From assembly GCA_022774485.1 (NCBI GenBank), contig JALFLX010000116.1, positions 1 to 14,058 on the forward strand: DNA of 14,058 bases, read 5' to 3'. Origin of the DNA: Bacilli bacterium (GTDB taxonomy: Bacteria; Bacillota_I; Bacilli_A; RFN20; CAG-288). The notes under the pieces were generated by a model, which saw nothing but the letters and a program-made list of their open reading frames with translations, was not told where the DNA came from and ran no database searches. Positions 6,924-13,679 of this stretch are shown here, one piece after another. Each line of letters starts with the position of its first letter. The first letter of the stretch is position 1. A program made the translations under genes and the position numbers.

Positions 6924-6952
6924 ATTATATGCTCTTTTCTATGATTTTTCTA
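6924..6952 (-). promoter_or_regulatory. promoter of the 335-aa gene/galM/psuG operon
   Basis: On the minus strand TATAAT (complement 6924-6929, perfect) lies 17 nt after TAGAAA (complement 6947-6952, four of six). Transcription would start near 6917, about 36 nt before the ATG. No repressor site was recognised nearby. Confidence 0.7.
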
Positions 6953-6999
6953 CCATTGGCCTTGTTTTGTTTGGCTTTCTTCAAGAAACAGAGCTGCTT

Positions 7000-7033
7000 T
7001 TTTAAAATCGATTCTATTTTTACAAGGAGAATC
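7000..7033 (-). terminator. weak candidate terminator of the aldo/keto reductase gene
   Basis: On the minus strand GATTCT (complement 7033-7028) can pair with AGAATC (complement 7015-7010) around a 12-nt loop, followed by GATTTT. The stem has only 6 bp and overlaps the stop codon. It may be inefficient, so some reductase transcripts could continue into the operon downstream. Confidence 0.3.
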
Positions 7034-8024
7034 ACTCAGCGATGATCTGATTGATCTCTTGTAACTCTTCTTCTGTGAATGGTTTTGCATGGATTGCATC
7101 ACAGTCAATCTCGATCTGCTTTGGATTGCTCGCTCCGATGATGACAGAGGTGACGCTCTCTTCTTGTAACACCCACGCTAATGCCATCGAAGCGAGTTTT
7201 TCACCTCTTCTTGTGGCGATCTCATTCAATCTGATGATCTTATCTAACATCTCAGGAGTTAGATTCTTATCATTTAAGAAGCGCGGATCTCTTCTCATTC
7301 TAGAGTCGAGCGGGATTCCTTCTAAATAACGGTCGGTCAATAAGCCTTGATTGAGCGGAGAGAATGCGACAATTCCCTTTCCAACTTTCTTAGAGCTTGC
7401 TAACAACCCGTTCTTTTCAATGGTGCGGTCCATGATGTTATATCTGTTTTGATTGACAACAAAGGGGACATGGAGGTCTTTTAAGATCTCGGTCGCTTTT
7501 TCTAATGTCTCTCCGTTGTAATTGGATAAGCCGACATAGAGCGCTTTTCCTTGTAAGACAATATCTCGTAACGCGAGCATGGTCTCTTCTAAGGGGGTAT
7601 TTGGATCCATGCGGTGGTGATAGAAGATATCGACATAAGGAAGTCCTAATCTCTTTAAGGATTGATCGATGGAAGCCATCAGATATTTTCTGCTTCCGAG
7701 GTCTCCGTAGGGACCTTCCCACATGTAATATCCCGCTTTGGTAGAGATGATCATCTCATCGCGATAGGGCATCATCTCTTCCTTTAAAATTCTTCCGAAG
7801 TTGATCTCTGCTCTTCCTGCCTCAGGGCCGTAGTTGTTCGCTAGGTCAAAATAGGTGATGCCGAGATCAAAGGCTTTGAAGACCATCTCTTTCATGGTCT
7901 TGTAGTCTCCGATTTCTCCGAAGTTGTGCCAGAGTCCTAACGAGACTTCGGGAAGCAATAATCCGCTGTTTCCGCATCTGCGGTATTTCATTTTTTGATA
8001 GCGATCTTTATTAGCTTGATACAT
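7032..8024 (-). CDS. yghZ: aldo/keto reductase, YghZ/L-glyceraldehyde-3-phosphate reductase type
   Basis: NADPH-dependent reductase of small aldehydes; the E. coli relative YghZ (Gpr) acts on L-glyceraldehyde 3-phosphate and methylglyoxal. The 330 residues align with YghZ along nearly their whole length: YRRCGNSGLLLPEVSLGLW (14-32), FDLANNYGPEAG (59-70), STKAGYYMW (94-102), DIFYHHR (132-138) and VIIGASNPKQIE near the C-terminus. The catalytic tetrad is D60, Y65, K96 and H137. ATG at complement 8024 follows AGAGGA at 6 nt. The stop is TGA. A possible extended -10 (TGATAAACT, -10 hexamer at complement 8048-8053) lies 24 nt upstream but lacks a good -35. The gene is divergent from the riboswitch-controlled nucleoside transporter. 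Confidence 0.93.
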   Translation of the reverse strand: MYQANKDRYQKMKYRRCGNSGLLLPEVSLGLWHNFGEIGDYKTMKEMVFKAFDLGITYFDLANNYGPEAGRAEINFGRILKEEMMPYRDEMIISTKAGYYMWEGPYGDLGSRKYLMASIDQSLKRLGLPYVDIFYHHRMDPNTPLEETMLALRDIVLQGKALYVGLSNYNGETLEKATEILKDLHVPFVVNQNRYNIMDRTIEKNGLLASSKKVGKGIVAFSPLNQGLLTDRYLEGIPLDSRMRRDPRFLNDKNLTPEMLDKIIRLNEIATRRGEKLASMALAWVLQEESVTSVIIGASNPKQIEIDCDAIHAKPFTEEELQEINQIIAE

Positions 8025-8283
8025 ATCTTTTCCTCTTTTCTAGCTATAGTTTATCACAAGATCGGTTTTTTTCTTGCTCAGCACACGATGAGAAGAGAGA
8101 AAAAAGAAAAGAGTCTTTGATTGACAAAAACGAGGAAGAAAACAGGCTTAAGAAACCTATGTTAATACTATATTTATATATGCGATTTTTTACCTCAAAA
8201 ATGGTCAAAACATTGTAAAAATTTGTAACCACTTTCACAAAAAAGTTACGTAAGGGAGGTGGTTTTTCTTTCTTTTTGTCTTT
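8025..8283. other. AT-rich divergent intergenic region with one long hairpin
   Basis: No gene is supported; a 64-codon frame on the minus strand (8238-8044) is low-complexity and has no conserved look. On the plus strand AACCACTTTC (8227-8236) pairs with GGGAGGTGGTT (8255-8264 used) over 10 bp including wobbles, with an 18-nt loop, and is followed by a T-rich run (8265-8278). This resembles a terminator that could end a short plus-strand transcript from the AT-rich stretch around 8160-8180, just before the riboswitch promoter. Confidence 0.4.
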
Positions 8284-8289
8284 TATAAT
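8284..8289 (+). promoter_or_regulatory. candidate -10 box of the nucleoside transporter operon
   Basis: A perfect TATAAT lies 22 nt before the P1 stem of the riboswitch, so that a start near 8296 would include the whole aptamer. The -35 position (about 8260-8266) reads TGGTTT/GGTTTT and is a poor match. Confidence 0.55.
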
Positions 8290-8311
8290 ACTCGCGGTTG
8301 TAAGACGTGAC

Positions 8312-8378
8312 TATTCGTATAATTGCCCAGATTGGTGGGAAGTCTCTACGCTAAACCGTAAATTTAGCACTACGAATA
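8312..8378 (+). promoter_or_regulatory. purine riboswitch aptamer, guanine class
   Basis: P1 is an 8-bp stem, TATTCGTA (8312-8319) with TACGAATA (8371-8378). It encloses J1/2 TAATT, a P2 of CCCA/TGGG with loop GATTGG, J2/3 GTCTCTAC (8342-8349), and P3 GCTAAA/TTTAGC (8350-8355, 8363-8368) with the invariant-type loop CCGTAAA. GG in L2 can pair with CC in L3. The base equivalent to position 74 is C (8370, in CACTA), the specificity base for guanine, hypoxanthine or xanthine; adenine aptamers have U. J2/3 reads GTCTCTAC instead of the usual GTTTCTAC, a change at the position equivalent to U48, which is flipped out in known structures. The P2 loop is one base shorter than in Bacillus xpt. It controls the nucleoside ABC operon that follows. 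Confidence 0.93.
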
Positions 8379-8472
8379 AACTCAGCTTTACTTTTTTTAA
8401 TTACTAGAACCGGGTTTATGACTTTCTTCTGAGGACGGGGTGGTTAACGATTGACCAAAAAGGAGAAAGAAA
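8379..8472 (+). promoter_or_regulatory. riboswitch expression platform with probable Shine-Dalgarno masking
   Basis: CTTTCTTCT (8422-8430) is complementary over nine consecutive bases, with one G-T pair, to AGGAGAAAG (8461-8469), which contains the ribosome binding site of the lipoprotein gene. A small hairpin TGGTTAA-CGA-TTGACCA (8441-8457) sits inside the loop. Upstream, ATAAACTC (8376-8383, using the last P1 bases) can pair with GGGTTTAT (8412-8419), and CTCAG (8381-8385) with CTGAG (8429-8433), which would open the masking helix. A run of seven T (8392-8398) is preceded only by a weak stem (GTAAA 8358-8362 with TTTAC 8387-8391). Control of translation therefore looks more likely than termination, but this is inference. 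Confidence 0.5.
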
Positions 8473-9723
8473 ATGAAAAACGGTCTTAAGTCTATTGTCG
8501 CTTTAGTCGCTATGATGGGTTTAGTCGGTTGCGGTGGAAACGAAGGTGCTGACTTCAAAGCTGGTTTCATCCTCGTCGGAGATGAAAACGAAGGCTACTC
8601 AGAAGCTCACATCAACGGTATCAATGCTGCTGCTGAGAAACTCGGTCTTTCTAGTTCCCAGATTATCATGAAGAAGAAAGTCGAAGAGAACGATTCTGCC
8701 AAGACTGCGGCAGAGGATCTTGTCTCTTCCGGCTGCTCTCTTGTCGTCTCCAACTCTTACGGTCATCAGAGCTACATGGCTGATGCCGCTAAGGAACACG
8801 AAGATGTTCAGTTTGTCGCTGCAACTGGCGATTTCGCTGCTATCTCCGGTGTCTCTAACTTAAACAACGCGTTTACAAATGTCTATGAGGCTCGTTATGT
8901 CTCCGGTATTGTCGGCGGCATGAAGTTAAAAGAGCTCATCGCCAGCAATAAGCTCACCGATGCCAACAAAGATGAAAACGGCAACTTTAAGATCGGTTAT
9001 GTCGGCGCCTACACCTACGCTGAGGTCATCTCCGGTTACACTGCCTTCTTCCTCGGTGTCCAGTCCATCGTTCCTAATGTCATGATGGAAGTTCAGTTCA
9101 CCTCCTCTTGGTTTGATATCGACAAAGAAGCTGCCGCTGCTGAGACTTTAATCAATAGAGGTTGTGTCATCATCGGTCAGCACGCTGACTCTAGCGGTGC
9201 TCCGAGCAAATGTGAGTCTATGCTCGCTGCTGGCAAGCAGTGCTACTCTGTCGGCTACAATGTCGACATGCTCTCTGTCGCTCCGAACGCTGCCTTAACT
9301 AGCGCGACTAACAACTGGGAAGTCTATTATGAATATGCTTTGAAATCTGCAATGGAAGGCAAAGATATCGATGTCGACTGGTCCAGAGGCTATTCTGATG
9401 GCGCTGTCGGAATCACTGAATTAGGAAAGTCCTGCGCTGCGGGAACTGCTGAAAAAGTCAAGGAAGTTGAAGATGCTTTAAAGGCTGGCACTTTCCATGT
9501 CTTTGACACTTCTAAGTTCACTGTCGAAGGCGAGAAAGTCACTTCTAACGTTGTTGACTTCTCCTATCTTGATTTCACCACCACCCCTCCGACTGTTGTC
9601 TACCAGGGTGAGCAAAAAGAGACTGTCAAGACTGCTGGCGATGTCAGCTATGTCGAAGAGAGTGTCATCCGTTCCGCTCCGTACTTCAGCTTGAAGATCG
9701 ACGGAATCACCTGGCTCAACTAA
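8473..9723 (+). CDS. nupN: BMP-family nucleoside-binding lipoprotein of an ABC importer
   Basis: Extracellular, lipid-anchored substrate-binding protein that delivers nucleosides to the permease. The 416 residues begin with a type II signal peptide: basic MKNGLK, a hydrophobic core, then lipobox LVGC with the lipidated cysteine C20. The body is a BMP/PnrA domain, with recognisable segments such as NAFTNVYEARYVSG, YAEVISGYTAFFLGVQS, SSWFDIDKE, GQHADSSGAPS, VGYNVDM and NAALTSATNNW. It is somewhat longer than most BMP proteins (about 340-380 aa), with a C-terminal extension after about residue 350. Start ATG 8473 follows AAGGAG at 7 nt. It sits behind a guanine-class riboswitch and is followed by matching ATPase and permease genes, the order of Bacillus nupNOPQ (guanosine uptake), so purine nucleosides are the likely cargo. 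Confidence 0.92.
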   Translation: MKNGLKSIVALVAMMGLVGCGGNEGADFKAGFILVGDENEGYSEAHINGINAAAEKLGLSSSQIIMKKKVEENDSAKTAAEDLVSSGCSLVVSNSYGHQSYMADAAKEHEDVQFVAATGDFAAISGVSNLNNAFTNVYEARYVSGIVGGMKLKELIASNKLTDANKDENGNFKIGYVGAYTYAEVISGYTAFFLGVQSIVPNVMMEVQFTSSWFDIDKEAAAAETLINRGCVIIGQHADSSGAPSKCESMLAAGKQCYSVGYNVDMLSVAPNAALTSATNNWEVYYEYALKSAMEGKDIDVDWSRGYSDGAVGITELGKSCAAGTAEKVKEVEDALKAGTFHVFDTSKFTVEGEKVTSNVVDFSYLDFTTTPPTVVYQGEQKETVKTAGDVSYVEESVIRSAPYFSLKIDGITWLN

Positions 9724-9751
9724 TCTGATTTTCTGCTTTGAATGATAAGTG

Positions 9752-9780
9752 GGAGGGCGCATTTGCTGCGCCCTCCTCTT
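9752..9780 (+). terminator. strong hairpin between the binding protein and ATPase genes
   Basis: GGAGGGCGCA (9752-9761) and TGCGCCCTCC (9767-9776) form a perfect, GC-rich 10-bp stem with a TTTGC loop, followed only by TCTTTGC, a poor T-tract. It probably acts as a partial terminator or a 3' stabiliser that keeps binding-protein mRNA in excess over transporter mRNA. Confidence 0.7.
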
Positions 9781-9802
9781 TGCATTTTATGAAGGAGTGA
9801 AT

Positions 9803-11335
9803 ATGGCGCAATCAATCGAATTAAAACACATCGGAAAACGCTTCGGTCCTGTCTACGCCAACAAGGATGTCTCTCTTTCCTTTCACGGGGGAGAGATTTT
9901 GTCTCTCTTGGGCGAAAACGGATCTGGTAAGACAACGCTGATGAACATGCTCGCTGGCATCTATTTCCCGGATGAGGGATATATCCTAGTTGATGGCAAA
10001 AAGGTGACAATCACCTCCCCGAAAGATTCTTTTGCTCTCGGTATCGGTATGGTCCATCAGCACTTCAAGCTGATTGACACATTCACCGCGCTTCAAAATA
10101 TCATCTTAGGTCTCGATGGCTCTTTCTTTTTAAATAAGAAAAAGACAGAGAAAGCCATCAAAGCGATTGTGGATCGTTATGGATTCCAGCTTGACTTAAA
10201 AAAGAAAATTTATGAAATGTCTGTCTCTGAGAAGCAGACAGTCGAGATTATCAAGCTTCTCTACCGCAATGTGGACACTCTTATTTTAGATGAGCCAACT
10301 GCGGTCTTAACTCCGCAGGAGACAGAAAGACTGTTTGATATCTTGAGAAAGATGAAAGAGGATGGCAAAGCCATCATCATCATCACTCACAAGCTCAACG
10401 AAGTCTTAGAGCTTTCTGATAGAGTCGCGATTTTACGAAAAGGTGAGATGATCGGCTGCATCGACACCAAAGAGGCGAATGAAGAAATCTTGACCGACAT
10501 GATGGTCGGAGAACATGTGAGTTTGAAGATTCAAAGAGATGAACCGACCAGAAGAAAAGTCCGTCTCTCAATCTCTCACTTGACCACCTATAACCAAGAG
10601 CATGTCAAGACCCTTGATGATGTGTCCTTTGACTGCTATACCGGAGAGATTTTAGGTATTGCCGGTATCGGTTCCACTGCGCAGAAAGCGTTGTTAGAGG
10701 CAATCTCAGGGCTTCAGCCCTGTGAGAAAGGCTCTAGCCTTCTCTATTCAAACGGCGAGAAGACCCAACAGCTGATCGGCATGACTCCGAAGAAAATCAA
10801 GAAGATTGGAATCCGTCTCGCCTTTGTCCCAGAAGACAGACTCGGCATGGGTTTAGTCGGCGATATGGGTATGACTGGCAATGTGCTTCTCAGAAGCTAT
10901 GAAGATGGGAAATCAATCTATCTTGAATTGAAGAAACCCCATAAGATCGCAGAGGAGATCAAGGAAGAGTACGATGTTGTCACTCCTAGCCTTGAGACTC
11001 CAGTCAGAACCCTTTCTGGCGGCAATGTCCAGAAAGTCTTAGTCGGAAGAGAAATCGCATCCTCTCCAAAACTGCTCTTGACTGCCTATGCGACCCGCGG
11101 GCTAGATATCAACACTTCTTATCTCATCTACAACATCTTAAATGAACAGAAGAAGAAAGAAGCAGCTGTTGTCTATGTCGGTGAGGACTTGGATGTCCTG
11201 TTAGCCCTCTGTGACAGAATCGTGGTCTTATGCGATGGCAAGGTCTCTGGCATTGTCGATGCGAGAACCTCTAACAAAAAGACCATCGGCAGAATGATGG
11301 CTCGCTATGAGAAGGAGGAAGAGAGACATGACTAA
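9803..11335 (+). CDS. nupO: nucleoside ABC transporter, double ATP-binding protein
   Basis: Cytoplasmic energy-coupling subunit with two fused nucleotide-binding domains, 510 residues as in RbsA/YufO proteins. The start is ATG 9803, with GAAGGAGTGA directly upstream; an open frame to 9749 has no ribosome binding site and runs through the hairpin. Domain 1 (about 3-240) has Walker A GENGSGKTT (37-45), Q-loop Q86, Walker B LILDEP (160-165, E164) and H196, but its signature is SVSEKQ (140-145) where relatives have SVGxxQ. Domain 2 (about 255-500) has a degenerate Walker A, GIAGIGSTAQ (285-294), with no GKT/S, but an intact signature LSGGNVQ (404-410) and TRGLD (431-435). One composite ATP site is thus complete and the other degenerate. 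Its stop overlaps the next gene by 8 nt. Confidence 0.94.
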   Translation: MAQSIELKHIGKRFGPVYANKDVSLSFHGGEILSLLGENGSGKTTLMNMLAGIYFPDEGYILVDGKKVTITSPKDSFALGIGMVHQHFKLIDTFTALQNIILGLDGSFFLNKKKTEKAIKAIVDRYGFQLDLKKKIYEMSVSEKQTVEIIKLLYRNVDTLILDEPTAVLTPQETERLFDILRKMKEDGKAIIIITHKLNEVLELSDRVAILRKGEMIGCIDTKEANEEILTDMMVGEHVSLKIQRDEPTRRKVRLSISHLTTYNQEHVKTLDDVSFDCYTGEILGIAGIGSTAQKALLEAISGLQPCEKGSSLLYSNGEKTQQLIGMTPKKIKKIGIRLAFVPEDRLGMGLVGDMGMTGNVLLRSYEDGKSIYLELKKPHKIAEEIKEEYDVVTPSLETPVRTLSGGNVQKVLVGREIASSPKLLLTAYATRGLDINTSYLIYNILNEQKKKEAAVVYVGEDLDVLLALCDRIVVLCDGKVSGIVDARTSNKKTIGRMMARYEKEEERHD

Positions 11336-12506
11336 AAAAGGACCCTTGATCCGCATCGTCAAACGAAACCATGTCACCTGGAAGACCAAATTCTTCAGTT
11401 ATGTCGGAACACTTCTCGGTGCTCTTGTTCTTTCCGTTCTCTTCTTGTGGATTGTCTCTGGCAAGAATCCGTTTCCTGCCTTAGGTTACATTGTTTTAGG
11501 AAGCTTTGAGAACAAGATCAAAATCTGGTCCATGCTCAAAGAGTTGGTCCTCTTGTTAGGAATCGGACTCGCTTTAGTCCCCGCTTACAAAATGCGCTTC
11601 TGGAATATCGGCGCACAGGGTCAAGTCCTGATGGGTGCCCTGATGGCTTCTATGTGCATGATTAAGCTCGCTGGAAAAGTGCCAAATGCCTTACTGGTGG
11701 TAATTGAGCTTTTTGCCGCTATCACCGGCGGTGCCCTCTTTGCTTACATCCCCGCTTTCTTCAAATCCAAATGGAATACCAATGAGACTTTGTTCACCTT
11801 GATGATGAACTATATCGCCGTCTTTGTTGTCACGTATTTCACCGATGTCTGGAGAGGAAGCAAATCCAGCTTAGGAACCATCAATCCCAACACCGAAGCG
11901 GGATGGCTTTCCTTTGTCACCGGAAACAAGACCATCGACACGTTCACCAAAACTTATATGAACCAACAGGTCTTAATCCCGATGGTCGTTGTGATCTTCT
12001 TGATGATTTTGATGCATTTCTATCTCAAATACTTCAAGCACGGATATGAGCTCACCGTAGTCGGTGACTCTATCTCCACCGCTAGATACACCGGCATCAA
12101 TGTCGGTCACGTCATGAGAAGAACACTCTTCTTAAGCGGTGCCATCTGCGGTTTGATCGGTTTCTTCTATGTCTCTTGCTTTGATCACACCATCTCTGGC
12201 TCTACCTCTGGCGGATATGGATTCACCGCTGTTATTGTCTGCTGGTTGAGTAACTTCAACCCCTTCATCATGGTCATCTACTCCTTCTTAATCATCTTCT
12301 TACAGAAAGGTGCAAGAAACCTCTCCAATGTCTCCTACGCTCCTGCGCTCAACGAATATTCCACAGAATTCTTGATCTTCTTAGTCATCATCGCCTTGCT
12401 TCTTGTCACATTCTTTGTCCGCTATCGCTTCCAAGTGAAGCCAAACAGCAAGAAGCTTGTCAGAACACTGACCAAAGGTCTTGATTTAGAAGGAGGTGCT
12501 TTATGA
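11328..12506 (+). CDS. nupP: nucleoside ABC transporter permease 1
   Basis: Membrane subunit of the importer, family BPD_transp_2 (branched-chain amino acid/sugar/nucleoside permeases). ATG 11328 is chosen because AAGGAGG (11312-11318) lies 9 nt before it; the in-frame ATG at 11307 precedes that site. The 392 residues form roughly 8-10 membrane segments after a basic N-terminus. Family motifs are FWNIGAQGQVLMGALMAS (about 86-103), NETLFTLMMNYIA (about 148-160) and VVGDSISTARYTGINV (about 238-253), the cytoplasmic loop that couples to the ATPase. The gene overlaps the ATPase gene by 8 nt and the next permease by ATGA, so translation is probably coupled. The stop is TGA. Confidence 0.92.
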   Translation: MTKKGPLIRIVKRNHVTWKTKFFSYVGTLLGALVLSVLFLWIVSGKNPFPALGYIVLGSFENKIKIWSMLKELVLLLGIGLALVPAYKMRFWNIGAQGQVLMGALMASMCMIKLAGKVPNALLVVIELFAAITGGALFAYIPAFFKSKWNTNETLFTLMMNYIAVFVVTYFTDVWRGSKSSLGTINPNTEAGWLSFVTGNKTIDTFTKTYMNQQVLIPMVVVIFLMILMHFYLKYFKHGYELTVVGDSISTARYTGINVGHVMRRTLFLSGAICGLIGFFYVSCFDHTISGSTSGGYGFTAVIVCWLSNFNPFIMVIYSFLIIFLQKGARNLSNVSYAPALNEYSTEFLIFLVIIALLLVTFFVRYRFQVKPNSKKLVRTLTKGLDLEGGAL

Positions 12507-13492
12507 ACATCGACTTAATCATCTCTTGGCTTTCGATGGCAATCGGTTTCGGTTCTATCTTAGCGATTGCTAGCTTAGGCGAACTCCTCACAGAAAAAGT
12601 AGGTCATCTCAACTTAGGTGTCCCTGGCATCATGTATTTCTCCGCAATCTGCTCCTACATTTGCTGTATGTATTACGAAAAAGGAAATGAGAACCCCTCC
12701 GCTCTTGTTGTTATCCTGATCGCAGTCCTTGTCTCCTTTGCAGTCGGTGCTCTCTTTGGCGCCATTTATTCCCTCATCTGTGTCACCTTCCAGTGCAACC
12801 AGAATGTCATGGGCTTAGCCATTTCTACCTTCGGTGTCGGCTTTGGAAAATTCCTCTCCTCTGCCTTCAAGCTCACTTCTTATAAACTCTCCTTTGCTGG
12901 AAGCCTCTTTAACGCCGGTATCCCTGTCTTAAAAGATATCCCCTACGTCGGTGAAATCTTCTTCAATCAGGGAATGATGGTTTATGTCACCATCCTCTTA
13001 TGTATCTTAGCTTCTATCTTCTTGTTTAAGACTAGAACTGGATTGAATTTAAGAGCAGTCGGTGAGAACCCCGCCACTGCAGATTCTGCCGGTATCAATG
13101 TCACCAAATACAAATACATCGCCACCATCATCGGCTGCGGTTTCGCAGGCTTTGGCGGCATGATGTACGTCTTAGATTTCAACGGCGGACTCTGGGCTAC
13201 CAACAACAACATCGAATCGATCGGCTGGTTAGCAGTCGCCCTTGTCATCTTCGCCACCTGGAAGCCACTTTCTCTTCTCTGGGCTGCTCCCCTCTTCGCG
13301 TTCTGCTTCTGGGCCTTTAACTTCATCCCTTCTATGTTAGGGAAGTACAACTTCACCGGATTAAATGATCTGATTCAGACACTCCCCTATGTTGTCACAA
13401 TCATCATCTTAGTCATCAACTCCTTAAAGAAAAAGAAAGAGAATCAACCTCCGCAATCCTTAGGCCTCTCTTACTTCAGAGAAAACCGTTAA
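12503..13492 (+). CDS. nupQ: nucleoside ABC transporter permease 2
   Basis: Second membrane subunit, expected to form a heterodimer with the product of the preceding gene. The 329 residues contain about 8-9 hydrophobic segments and the BPD_transp_2 coupling loop RAVGENPATADSAGINVTKYKY (about 187-208, shown only by its conserved GENP..A.SAGI core), followed by the glycine-rich GFAGFGGMMYVLDF and the C-terminal IGWLAVALVIFATWKP. In the first part, LNLGVPGIMYFSA stands where relatives generally show NLGxEGMM, so a conserved glutamate appears replaced by proline. ATG 12503 follows AAGGAGG (12490-12496) at 6 nt and overlaps the preceding stop (ATGA). Last gene of the operon; a terminator begins 2 nt after its stop. 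Confidence 0.92.
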   Translation: MNIDLIISWLSMAIGFGSILAIASLGELLTEKVGHLNLGVPGIMYFSAICSYICCMYYEKGNENPSALVVILIAVLVSFAVGALFGAIYSLICVTFQCNQNVMGLAISTFGVGFGKFLSSAFKLTSYKLSFAGSLFNAGIPVLKDIPYVGEIFFNQGMMVYVTILLCILASIFLFKTRTGLNLRAVGENPATADSAGINVTKYKYIATIIGCGFAGFGGMMYVLDFNGGLWATNNNIESIGWLAVALVIFATWKPLSLLWAAPLFAFCFWAFNFIPSMLGKYNFTGLNDLIQTLPYVVTIIILVINSLKKKKENQPPQSLGLSYFRENR

Positions 13493-13493
13493 T

Positions 13494-13522
13494 GAAAAGG
13501 CGCTTTGTGCGCCTTTTCTTCT
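13494..13522 (+). terminator. intrinsic terminator of the nucleoside transporter operon
   Basis: GAAAAGGCGC (13494-13503) and GCGCCTTTTC (13509-13518) form a perfect 10-bp stem with a TTTGT loop, the second arm ending in the T-rich stretch TTTTCTTC. It directly follows the stop of the last permease gene and has A-rich and T-rich flanks, so it could also work in the other direction. Confidence 0.88.
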
Positions 13523-13573
13523 ACCTCATTTCTCTGGTGATAAAAAATATACGAAAACACAAAAAGTCCGATT

Positions 13574-13679
13574 TGTACTGAACCCCTCCTATGGCTTCGG
13601 AGCGGCCGATGAATGAAGTGACATGTCACTTCATTCATCCTTGACCTTCTCCTTAGTCCAACAAGAGGGGTTCAGTACA
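13574..13679. mobile_element. 106-bp miniature element with IS3/IS150-like ends
   Basis: Perfect 15-bp terminal inverted repeats, TGTACTGAACCCCTC (13574-13588) and its complement (13665-13679), bound a 106-bp unit with no coding capacity. The ends start with TG and resemble those of the IS150 group of the IS3 family (IS150: TGTACTGCACCC). Read inward from the right end, the sequence continues as TTGTTGGAC, which I also recall from the IS150 end. The middle is a perfect 32-bp palindrome, and each side spacer can form a small hairpin. No clear target duplication flanks it (ATT on the left, TAA on the right). It could be a MITE or a remnant left by internal deletion; a structured non-mobile repeat is the alternative. 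Confidence 0.65.
13608..13639. repeat. perfect 32-bp palindrome inside the miniature element
   Basis: GATGAATGAAGTGACA (13608-13623) is followed without any spacer by its exact reverse complement (13624-13639), centred on ACATGT. The next bases outward (C and C) do not match. It can form a 16-bp hairpin or a cruciform nested in the terminal inverted repeats. Confidence 0.95.

Noticed and set aside
8044..8238. A 64-codon minus-strand frame in the divergent region
   Set aside because: The product is low-complexity (runs of S, F and L), lies in AT-rich control DNA and has no conserved motif or convincing ribosome binding site.
13574..13679. Element as simple operon terminator
   Set aside because: The operon already has a terminator at 13494-13518, and the right arm is followed by ATAAG rather than a T-tract.
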